Of a stretch of DNA of 64,000 bases, positions 1 to 12,000 are shown piece after piece. The DNA is from Capitella teleta (taxonomy: Eukaryota > Annelida > Polychaeta > Capitellidae), in contig KB310466.1 in NCBI GenBank assembly GCA_000328365.1, positions 188,081 to 252,080 of the forward strand. The letters are read 5' to 3'. The position numbers were made by a program, and so were the translations under genes. The first letter of the stretch is position 1. Each line of letters begins with the position of its first letter. Under the pieces are notes generated by a model, which saw only the letters and a program-made list of their open reading frames with translations, searched no databases and was not told the DNA's origin.

Positions 1-3000
1 GAAATCGCGCTATTCCAGAACGAGTTGACGAACGAAACGCACGACCTAGATTCCCTAGAAAACGCATGCGCTCGTCCAACCTACTACTAACACAAGCGGA
101 GATTTCTCGCTTTGGTTGAGCGTGTGATAGCCAAAAGGAAATGTTACACGAAGGAAATGATTTTCATCGTAAAAGGAAATACATATGCTCCCTACTCGAA
201 TTTGCCACACATCCCGGTTCTGCCACTTGTGTGGTACTAAGAAAGAACAAAAAACCTCACCCTCTAATTTCATAATCGTTACACCTTAAGGAGTATTCAA
301 TGTTAAATACCGAGAGAGCGAAGGCAATGCAGACTTTTCGGATTTTGCATGCAATTCCAAGTGTCGTTGGATGTTTCTATTATCTATCTATTGGCACTCT
401 TCCGTGCTGTGACGTCATCCGCAGATCTCCGATGCGCACTGCACCCTTGTCACGTTACCCGCAATTAAAGGGCAATGGCGCGCACCAGTGGTGTCGAAAT
501 ATCTCCTTACCGGACACGCAAACCGCCATTACCATGATTATCAAGACATATACCGCCTCGCTTTTTACACTGATGACCCCAACACTGATAAAAAGCAGAT
601 ATCAATTCGCAGGAAAAGAGAGATTACGCCGAATGATCCGCGTTTAAGCTCTGACACCTGCGATGTCTAAAAAGCGGATCATTTATCGGACGATGACGTT
701 TCTGCTTAATCGCTATATGACCTCGACGCAGGTTGGATTTTGATTTCGTTGGGGGTGGAGGAGCTGACTGAGTCAGCAGCCCCCCCCCCTTCCCCTCCAG
801 TGGACAGCTAGGCCTACAAGCAGCTTGTATCAGACCAAGGCAGGACTGACCTGTAAACTTTATCCGCATGAGCGCTTCCCTTCTGGGACTTAGACGAAAT
901 CAATTTGTTTTAATATGCCAAAATGTATATTAAACATTCATGACAGCACATCATAGAATATATACCCTATAAGAAAAAAAAAACCTAAAAATTTAAAAAA
1001 GGCTTAGTAAAAGTTGAATCTCCACTGACATAAAGTTAGATCGATCGGAATGAATGAGACAAAATAAAAGAAATAACTTGTATGACTTTGGCAAACTTCT
1101 CTGACACGGTGACGCATCGCTCTCGTAACCCTCACCTCTGCGCTCATCTTGTATCCGAAATAATTGGCTACAGTCCTCAGGGAAATTCATAGGAAATAAT
1201 GCTAGAACGTCGTGTGTATGCAGCTAGGGATGGAATTAGGGGGCGTTGTGTCGGACCTCACATTATGAGCTCTCGCTTAATTGTTCCACAACAAGGATGC
1301 AGCATTCAGATCAGAAGACACAGTTCCTGAGAGCAAGCGCGTCCAGCATCCGCTTTGAAAAATCCAAGTGGAGACGTGGATGTGGAGTGGGATGTTGAGC
1401 AAATACCGTCAATTACGGAATGCATCGTATGGATTGATGAATCACTTTTTGGTTCATTTGTTGCTCACTGTTGATTGTACATGATGGATCGGGGTCTATG
1501 GATGCGCAGCCTGTGGCCACTGATTGACTCTCGCCCAGGCTATACAGCTGAAACAAACATTAGCCATAGGTATACGCCCTCACCTCAGATGAGGTAATAG
1601 TTGAGTAATGGAGGAATAAAGAGTAAAATTTACTCTTTATTCCTCCATTACTCAACTATTAATGGATGTCAATTAACGCATAGGGCAAGTGTATTCTAAC
1701 GACGGCATACCTGGCATACTGATTTGCATAGGGTAAAGTGGACTGTCATGTTCTTTACGCTTTAATAAGATTAGTGACTTATGCATCCAGTCTCTTGATC
1801 ATCATATCTTAGACAACAATTGGAATTGGAATTAACAAAATATGTATACCTAAAATGCGATTATCGTAACAATGAGTTATTTGGATACACATTTGCAAAC
1901 CCTAGCATCTGTTTCCAGTGAGCCCTCAACCTTTGATCCCTGGTTCAAGTCTCCCGGTATGCCGCAAAATGAACATAATTGGTCCAGCCTTACAACATAC
2001 AAAGGTCTAATATATAAACACCGACGCAAGGCAGCCTGTTTCGAACTTCACAACGAAAATTCATGTGATAAATTTTGAAGCTGTGACATTATATAAACTT
2101 TGATGATCTCAACTCTGGTCCCATGCAGAAGTGGACCACACATACTTGAATGATTAGATGAACATTCATTAGAGGAATAGACTTCTCCAGGCACCCATAC
2201 AACACAGGGTCTCGACATAATTCTAGGAATCCACCATAATACCCAGAGTGGGGTTGTTGTTTTTTTTTTTCACATTTTTTTATGCAAGATAAAATGTGGC
2301 CTTCGGGGACTTTTTTTTCTGCTTTGCCAAATATACACGCCTCATTTCCCAAATTCACATCTCGGTCTACTAAATTTGGCTCGTTGTGGAATGGAAGCCT
2401 TTGAAATGTTGCTATATATATGTATAACCGAATGAGACACGAGGTTGCTCATCCCGACATCGCTTCGTCGTAGGAAGACACATATTTTGCAACAATATTT
2501 GAGGGAGTTTGATGTTTATGTTCTTGATAATGTTAAAATGTAAGTACAAGTATGGGTCACTGGTTTGGGAGTTGGAGTACAACTAAAAGCATCTCTCCTT
2601 TTACCGGCGAAATTAAGGACGTAAAAACCATGAAAAGTAACAACACTGATCCCACACGAACAGTGAGTTGTTCATTTCCAGGAAATCTCTCTCGTAATTA
2701 CAGACCTTTCTTTCTTCTCTGATGCTTGTTGGAGCAACCTTTCAAGGCGGGTTATCAGTTTATGTGTGTGCCATTGTGCTTGGTGAGGCAATAACATATA
2801 GAGGATTAACTGCATCATTCACGTGCGCCAACCTGCGTGTAGCAAACACCACTGCACGCATAACACATGCAGTCGATACAATTAACCGTCAGTCATAATC
2901 GCTCTTTTTCTTGTACTAGATTCCCTAAAAACATTATAAGAGATGCTACGGAAAACCGCTCCTCAAATTTAGCGTTTTTGGTAGAGCGGAATCAGGGCAA

Positions 3001-3230
3001 GGGTTCACGAGCCAGAGGGAGCGTCTCCCCCATGCGTGGCCCTGGGCGTCTCTTCCCCCGCACTGGCACCCCTTCCCCGATCGCGCGCGTCAATCGCATC
3101 ACTGCATATTCATGAGCACCACGTGACACGCATTTGTCACTCTATCGGTCTTGGTGGGTGGCCTACACTTCGGGGCTGAAGGCGGGGAATAAAAGAACAC
3201 CTTAGTTCGCATACTTAATAGCTCAACCAA
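1..3230. other. No gene recognised; AT-rich flank
   Basis: I see no reading frame with recognisable protein character, splice support or homology here. The open frames present are short and of mixed composition. The only clear structure is the perfect palindrome at 1595-1661. A C/G-rich patch at about 2990-3080 and the following 150 bases lead into the TATA promoter listed separately. Confidence 0.5.
1595..1661. repeat. Perfect 67-bp palindrome (33-bp arms, 1-nt loop)
   Basis: Bases 1595-1627 are repeated as an exact reverse complement at 1629-1661 around a single central A. The left arm begins TAATAGTTGAGTAATGGAGG. No mismatch is visible. It is too short and loop-free for a typical precursor microRNA, so a fold-back insertion or a template-switch product is likelier. 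Confidence 0.9.
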
Positions 3231-3255
3231 CCCGCCCCCGTACAACTGTTCATAG

Positions 3256-3390
3256 TATATAAAGCTTTGACAGACTTCAAGACCTGGAGACCAAGACTTT
3301 AGAGGTTAGAGTGCCAGTGGGATTATTCGCGCGTAAAACTCGTCGCTCTCGGATTGCGATAACAAGTTTTGCTGAAGATCAAAGAAAAAG
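3256..3390 (+). promoter_or_regulatory. TATA promoter and non-coding first exon
   Basis: A canonical TATATAAA lies at 3256-3263. A start site about 30 bases downstream would give a leader exon of roughly 100 nt that ends at 3390 in a strong donor (AAAAAG followed by gtgagt). The next good acceptor that leads to an ATG is at 6023, directly before a signal-peptide-like reading frame. The exact start site is inferred from TATA spacing only. Confidence 0.5.
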
Positions 3391-5399
3391 GTGAGTGTTT
3401 TGGCTGTTTGTTGGCAAGCTCAGGGTTCAATTGTCAGCCTTCAATTAGGCGGATATGCGAGGAAGTTGAGCTGTAATCCTGAGCTATTCTTTTCGTCATC
3501 TCTGGGGACTTCATTAACTGCTTAGCTTTGTTTGTTGGCAGATGCGCGTCCTTCAACGTTTAATGGGAAAGGCGCCTGGATTTTGTCAAATCTAAACAAT
3601 TAATTTGTAAACCTCAGGTTTGGTAAATTTTGCACTCATAAGAAATAACTTATTGCTGTTAAACATTTCATGGCGAAGTCCTGATTATGTAATCGCATCT
3701 CGTTACACCTGTTGAGGCGAATCAAAGCTAAAGCAATTACCTCATGCCTCATTTTGAACTCGGGACATGCAGGGTTGCGTGATATTGCGTTGTTGGTGGA
3801 TGTTTTAACACGCATTGAACGTCGTTCCTCGAATCGCAGTTAGCTTAGTTGAAAAACAATGGCGGACAATCTAGATTGCTGCCGTCTTGAGCTGCTTGTT
3901 CATCAGAGACCACTGCAATTAAGAGAATGAAATGGAATGATGACCTGAATGCTCAATGACTTTAAGTGAGGGCGTAGCTATTTGCTACATTCGAAATCAA
4001 GGCAAGCAGATGCATAAATTGTGGTCTCATTCGTTTTTGCATTCATGGCATTGTACATTAGCTTTATAATATAATATCTAGGTCAAAGCATTGCGTCCTA
4101 TATTTCGAATGAAATCAACAAAACTGATATGTCTTTCTAAGAATACAAACCAAAAAAATGCGAATAAAAATCATTGGATAGTCAGACTGGGAGAAGAGCT
4201 ATTTGCGACGCAATCAGATGCCAGGCATTTGAGTTCAAACATCAGCCTTTTGTACGTAACCCACTGGATTAATCGCGGCTTCTAGAGCTTTCAAAGCGAT
4301 GGTCTGAAAGAGATGTTCCTTTGGATTAGCAATACTATACAATGACAATCAATCTGTCTTTTATGACAAAGTCCGTTTGAACTCTCTGCACCTGTCCATT
4401 AATGTGTCCCAATGTCCTTCGGGGAGACAAGCCTACTGGAACTCTAAAATTGTATCGGTCAAAACTTGGCGTTGTATTGTTGTTAACAAACAAAGAAAGG
4501 AGAATAAGTTAAAAGCGGTCGCCTTTACTGGTCTAATGGCATCATTTTCTCAATGGCTATTAACTTAGATTTAAAAAGAATCTCCTCTTTATTAATCTAT
4601 TATATTTCAAAAGTAAACTCAAACTAATTGAATCGTCCAACGATCGAGTTATATTTTTTAATAATGCTGACCTATCTCTACATATTGAGCGATGTAAATT
4701 TCTTGAGTTTTGACCTCTTTCGTTTAGACGACGGACTGCTGACCTTTTAACGGTGCTATAAGTGTTGATTTTACTTCTATAATTGCAAAACGCTTGATGT
4801 CCGATTGCGTTCGGGTCCATCCATTGAACTTCCAACGCCTACTTCATGCAAGCACTGATTGTTTGAGAAAAAAAAAAGTTTTACTTATTTTTTTTTTATT
4901 TTTTTATTTTTTTAGAATTCTCTTATTCGGTGATGTCGAAATGTGTAAGTTATTTAAGTAGAAAATGTGCGCAATTGGCATATTAGAGGGTGAATTGCGG
5001 AGAGGCGGTTTGAAAGATTAAAGAAAGATTAAAGGGAGGGAGAACTGGTTACAAATGAACTTTGAGTCGTTATTTGATGCACCAAAAATGATTCCTATGC
5101 CTGGCCCACACAAGGAATATCATCCCTAACGATTTCGCGGGAGATATATTGCTAATAAGGCGTGACGTCGGACGCTGTGATGAAACACCGAGTTCCCCAT
5201 CTTTTACAATGGGCCTCGTCATATCAGCGTGTCCTGCGACTAAACCCCTGGATATTTTTTCTTTTTTTTTTCTTTTGGGAAATAGATAGAATAATCATTT
5301 TGCCACCAGTCAGGCGCGAAAAAAAAATATTTTTCGCTATTTTTCTTATTTTAACAAGCGATTTTCTAGGACACCTACCATGGTTTCTCACCCTGAAAC

Positions 5400-5600
5400 A
5401 GTAAAAAGGTCAGCCAGAGTGCACCACGCATGCGCTTTCGTTTCGTAAACAACAAAGATGTCCTTTTATGGCGAAGATGGCCTGTTCTGATTGGCTGAAA
5501 TTGATAGCTTTAGGAGGGGAACGGGACCAATCACGGCAAGCCCTCAGCTGACGTTTGCCTCCTATACTTCGTAATGGAAGCCATTCTCCCATAGGCGCAA
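5400..5600. promoter_or_regulatory. Promoter-like patch with two CCAAT boxes
   Basis: The patch carries an inverted CCAAT box (ATTGG, 5490-5494) and a forward CCAAT box (5527-5531), about 40 bp apart, in locally GC-richer DNA with an E-box (CAGCTG). The spacing resembles NF-Y-dependent promoters. It could be an alternative promoter for the candidate secreted-peptide gene whose coding start is at 6034. No transcript evidence is visible. Confidence 0.2.
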
Positions 5601-6033
5601 TGTTAACCCGGATATTCGGAATGCATTATTTCCTTACGCTTGCATCCAGGCAGGGTGTTCTTGGCACGGAATGCTATCAATTGGTGCTATAAGTCAATAG
5701 AACATCACTTAAAAGTCAGTTCCCCATCCCTTTAATGATGTTGCTCATTTGTTCATGTGTATCCACTTATAAATCAAAACTATTATATTGTTAATCAAAC
5801 AGAATGTGTTTGTATGATGTCAATGGCTTTTATAATACTTAATTTTACCTTTAATTTTCAAAACTTCAACTTTAATGTTGCAAATGTATTTTGTAAAATG
5901 GCAGTTCTTAAGGGTTTTCGTGTTATGCCATGCAGTTGCATGCATTTATTGTATTTTATTTCTTTTTTCATGCGTGAAGCTTGATAGATAAATTAAATTA
6001 CGGTATTTTCCCTGTATTTTCAGAAGAAAAAAA

Positions 6034-9000
6034 ATGAATCCTGAATGCTCTCTATATCTGGTTCTGTTCTGTGCCTTCGTCTATCAAACAACAGCGTTGG
6101 TGGTGAGTATGCATCCAAGTGCACATTACAAAATATCATCTTACATTACAAATACACGCATTGATGCTCGCTCATAGTCATTTACTCAAATATTAGTTGT
6201 AGGGGCAATACCCCCAGGCCTACCTCAATCAGTTTTAAAATGGTCATGCCACGTAGATAAACACAAATATATCAACTGAATGTGTGTTCCCAGGTAATTG
6301 TCATGTTTGCATTCTTTCTTTTGAAATTACATGCTTGATCGATCACTAATTTGTGAACAAAAACAGTCCTTGGTTCTGATCTGGGACAGTATTCCGGTTC
6401 ATGGAAATAGCAAATGTGTATCGGGCTAATGAGCCGGTCCGATAGACATTATACGCTTTGACGTTTGACGGTTTGTTGTAATAGACAAAATGAACCTCAC
6501 ACATTTACGCTGTGCAACAAGTGTTGTGGAATCCTGTGTAATCACGATGACCGAAAACGAGTGCCTTTGCGTCATCAGTACTGATCGCTGACACCATCAG
6601 TACTAATCCATGATTTGTATTGCCTGCAATTGCGTTTCACCTTAGTTGAACATTGCGCCGAGAGCGGAGGACGAAAATTCTTCCCATGATAATCTTGGCT
6701 TTCTTTTTCCACCAACTCGCAGACTGAAATAATTATGAGAGGCGTCATCCTTCCGATGTCAATTATATCAATTATGCAACTCATCTATATATTTGCTACA
6801 CAACCTACTACATGTATTTACGTGGACCACTGACTGTGTAATCATTATAATGGCTGCTGTTTATATGTGCCAGTCAGTGGATGGAACTTAGAATGCTGAT
6901 TGAAATAATCTTCAGAGTTCTCCCATTAGTTACTATTAGTCGTTCCTTAGGTTACTAACCCTGTCCTTGATAATAATTGCGACGACTTTTTAGTCCGAAG
7001 AATAATGAACGCTGCGGTAATGCATCCCTAGTGCAATGTTCATACGGGTAATGTTGACAAAGCATAAAATGCTCTGAAGGTTGTAAAATCTATATTCCAA
7101 TCTTTTATACGTTGACATTTCCTGTCTGATTCAGTCAATCATAGTTATGCGTTCTTTTGTAGTAACATAAAATACACCTGGTGGGTCGATAACACATTAG
7201 TATAGGAAAACACAATCACCATACGCCAGTGTGGAATCAACTTTTGCTAACTCGCAGTTGCTTCTGTCACTTGTCTACAATCGGTGCTCGTTTAAATCCA
7301 GGCCTCACCTGTGAACTGCGCTGGGAGACTGGTTCACTCTGCTCTTTGGCTACAATGGGGTACTGTTTGTTGTAAGACAAAAATTATAAGCTGAAATTGG
7401 TTGGAAATACTGTGGCTATTAAGTGGCACAATCATTGGAGAATCGATGATCTAGGATATAGCTACTTATCGATGGTTTGTCTCAAAAAGAAGGCAGTCGA
7501 CTATACCGTATAATCTAGGTATAGATAATTGTAGTGCAATTGATGCCTGTGGTTCAAATGAGGATTGTTGAGACCTATGAGTACACAATTGGGATTTAAT
7601 TGTAGCAAACCTGTTTCCCCCAATAAGAAACTGTAAGTTTATACATTATATAAGTTATATGTGATCCTTTGCTCCAGATTGAAGGAAATATCGTGTAATT
7701 TAAGTATCTGCCCAGTGCATAGTTACAGGACAATAGGAGCTCGAAGGCTGAAACAGAAAAAAAAACATAAAAGGAAGGGAAAAACAGGGATGAACAATTG
7801 CATGCAACGAGCAGTGAAACCGAGGCTATTAGAGGCATTTCGCAGTAGAACCCCTTTGCATGAAATGCAATCCAAATACTCCATTGTTTGGATCGCCTGT
7901 TTGATACATACGAGATATATGTGTGTCCATGCACTGTTACACACCCTCGTAGAGCCCCCTTGCGACTGAACCCTGTAACAAGAAGTGTGCTGATCATCTC
8001 ACCTGCTTAATCAAAGCATAACGTGCACGGTCTGACGTGGGCCGTTTCACATTCCGTCAACACAAGAGGTGCAATTACGCCGTCTCTTTCTCCATAAGGA
8101 TCATTTGACACAGAATCACGTCCCATTTCGCCCCTGCGGCCGTAGACGGGACGCTCAAGGCAGAATCTTTACACAATCCCTCTCATTCAAAGGGCCTTGA
8201 TATTTTTTATATTCATATTGAAATGAACGCGGATCACATTTTGTTGAGAATTCCACTTCTGGCACGCAATCAAATTGCCCGCCTTCATTTCCGCCTTTTT
8301 GTTAAGCACTTCCGGGTCATGACTACTGAATTGACCCCTGATTGATCATCCTCGGCATTACGTCGACATCGCATGTTTGTTGTATTGTACTATGCATATA
8401 TATACACACATGTATATAAATATTATTATTTGTATGGCGTAGTGAAGTTTCCCTTGTGTTCATTTTTGACGTCACTCTGCATGCATACCACAATTGACCA
8501 ATATATCTGGCGCATGTGTCTTTTCCATTTCGAACATCCCTGCGCAGCCAGTGAGCGTTTAGCCAGGAATTTTAGGCACGCAATTATGCACGGAATGTTA
8601 CTTCTCTTCTTCTCACTTCAGAAAAATTAATTGAATCTAATGTTGTGGACATTGTCTCCATGCCCTTTTGTGCAGCACCGCGAAGGGCATGCCAACAATG
8701 TTATTGCATTCAATAATATTAACCAATTTCCAACGGAGTTTCTCGCCGTATTGTTCCTCGGGCAGCAATACACACCCCCCGTTCCCTTGACACCCCCCCT
8801 CCCTATATATGTAGAGAGCGGCCTAATCGCAAGTGCGTCGAGCGCCTCTTTAACAATTTGCTTCTCCACTCGTCAACCAGGCACACGACTTTTTATAAAC
8901 AGGTGAACGACTTGTTATTTTTTCTGGTATACGCTTGTAATTGTCTCCAAACTAATAAAAGACTAAAAAATTTTAAAAAATCGGTGCAGTTTTGTTGAAA

Positions 9001-12000
9001 TAAAAATATGTGAAGAGTGAAACATCTTTGTGGAATGCACTACTCTCACATCTATGTACTGCTGTACTGGACTACTGTCAAATAATGAAAACATCAAGGT
9101 GTCAAGTACAACATTATTTATTTAACCAGATATAATTTATTCGTATATGTCCTTCTGTTGCCAATGATACAAACATCCAACAGCATAAGGTCAGTTGCAC
9201 GACAGCATTTGTACTCAATGGAACATTGTATCGAGTGGCTTAATGGTTTCTGTGGCCATGTCAACATCTTGAAGTGCATGAGAGCCTTCAATAAGCACAT
9301 TAGTCCTGACAAAGATCCAGATGCGTGCCTGCATCACAGGTTGCAGTCGAAACTACGTCTAAAATGTCCCTTGTAATGGTCATGAAATGCTGCTTCTATA
9401 TAAGTGCTAAAATACATGTAAGCGCACAGGTTAGCGGAGGTGCAGAGAGGGTTTTCTCAGTGCATAATAACCACGTAGTAAGTGATGTATTGAGTCTGTA
9501 CTAGGTTCGACTGTTCAACAGTGGCATGCCGTCTCGATCTGTGGTCTTTTCGTTTATAGAAGACTGCAGAACTATACGACATGTCATAATGAACTTATTA
9601 TAAACTCTGATTATATTGACATCCATGTGAAAATTTGCACCTTACTCTACTAAGACTACTTACTACATAATAAAATCATAAAATAATAATAATATAAATA
9701 GCAATGGTGCATATACACTTCTATGCGTTGTACAATGATAATGCATTAGATGGATAATGAGAAAACTGATGTTTAAAAATTAAATGCAATATTAAAAAGA
9801 TGTATTTTCACAAGTATTTTAAAAGCACTCGTGCATGTAATAAAACGGAAATGTTTAGGTATAAAATTCCTCGATGTTGATGCAGAGAACCGGAACGTGC
9901 ATTGTCCGTTTTTTTTTTTTTTTTTTTTTTTTTTCTTCACTGAAGGCACTGTCAGTATTCCACATTTTGATGAACACAGAGTTCTAGTCGGGGGACTTAC
10001 TCGCGGCAAAGCTCACTGATGTAATGGGAGGAGGGGGCGTTATGGCAATGAATGGCCTTTTGCGTTATGAGCAATATAAAAGATTATCTTTTATCTCTGG
10101 TGAATATCACGCAACACCGGGGTGATGTGCGTTTGCCGACGAAGTGTGCATCCTATCACCAGTCTTCTAGCATTATCAGTTGGAGGCGGTGGATGTACTT
10201 CTCGGGGGCATTTGCCAGTACTGCATTGTGGTGGTCAATGCGAGTGATCACAGTTGATAGCACCGCCGTCGTGCATGCTGCTTTGTTTATGCGAAGGCGT
10301 ATGGTTGATAGTCGCCTAAGATGGAAATAAGTCGACTTGATGATTGCGTTCACCTGTCGCTCGCTCCATTGTGAGTTCGGTGTCCAGAACTGCCCTGAGA
10401 GAAGGCTTAATGGGGCATTCGCCAACGTTGATTCAAAATTAAATCATCCAGGTCAATGTAGTGTCGATTTGCCGTTAGAGTGAAGATGATGCATTCTGTT
10501 TTTCGTGTCGTTGAATTTTAGCTTATTCGTTGTCATCCACATTTTGACTTCTTTAAGGCAGAGTTCAAGCTTCGCCACAGTGCTCTCCATTCCCTTTTTT
10601 ATTTCGGGGAGGTAAACTGCAATACACTTAGGTGTCATCCGCATATAATATGTGATAGCTCAAACCATGCTTCTGAAAGATCTTTCCAATGGGAAGAGTA
10701 TATAGAAGAAAGAGGATCGGTCCGAGTACAGATCCTTGAGGTACTCCAATATCAGGAGCACGTGGTGTTGATCCGGAATCTCACACCTGAACGAACTGTT
10801 GTCGATTTGTCAGATGTGATTTAAATCACTTGAGTACTCCTCCAGTGATACCAATTCCTCTCATTCGGTTCAGTAAGATCACGTGATCCACAGTGTCAAA
10901 AGCGGTGCTTAGGTCCAGGAGGGTAAGGATGGCATTTTCCTCTCGATCTAGGATGGTATTCAGCTCACTGTGAATTCGTATGACAGCGCTTTCAGTGTTG
11001 GGCGCAACACGGTAGGCAGATTGCATGTTTGCGTCAAGAATATTATGCTTGTGAAGATAGTCAAGTAGAGTCATTGCCACAGTTTTTTTCCAGGATTTTC
11101 TCGATGGAAGGAAGGTTTGAAATGGGGCGAAGGTTCTTGAAATCTACAGTTAAACTCAATCCTTGATTTCATATAGCAGGTAACATACTGAATATTACTG
11201 AATAAGATATATAGGAGAAGAACTGTATATCTTACCAATCGTTAAAGTTCCTAAAAACAGAAAGAAAACCAAGTAAACCCGCAACCTCAAAATGCCCGAA
11301 ATGGGGCAAACATTAGGATGATTTGGGCCACCCTGTATCTGCACGAGTGCATCAACTCCCGGACAGACTAGGTGTTCTGTGCTCTTTTTCAAAGGGTGAT
11401 CCAACCAGATCTCCTAAATTGCTCCCCGAGGATCGTGTCCTGCTTCATTGGTCATTTCCTCAGATCAGCCTACTGCTATGTTCACTTTGTTTGCATGTCC
11501 AGCACGACCGGCAGGTGGGACGTAAGGGCGCTAAATTGCGTGGAGGATTACAGCGATGGGTAGGGCGAATGCCGCCGCCTGCCTTAATCCACGTAATGAG
11601 CTCAATCCTGCCCGCATGAAGCCTGTCAATGTCGTCCACTCATATGCACTGTTTTATCTTCTTCGCAGGATCTCGCAGCAGAGGATCCAGGTAAGCATAG
11701 GAAGGTGGTGCGATTGTGCCGTGGTGTTGATACGTGTTGGCTCAGTGTGAGACTTTTTCAGTTGGTGTATGTGTTGATGTGCCTTTTTTTTTCTTCTAGT
11801 ACATGTATAGACTAGACCGCTAATCCATTGCGCATGCGCGGGACAGTTCCAGACTAAATCAGAAAGCACCGTACCGAGAATTTGTAAAAGTATTCTATTA
11901 TTCTGTATGTTTACGTTTCGCAGCAATAAATATTTCGAGCAACTATAGAGTGGGTGAAAGGGTCGACACTCGATTGGCTGAATAGTCACAAGTCTGAATG

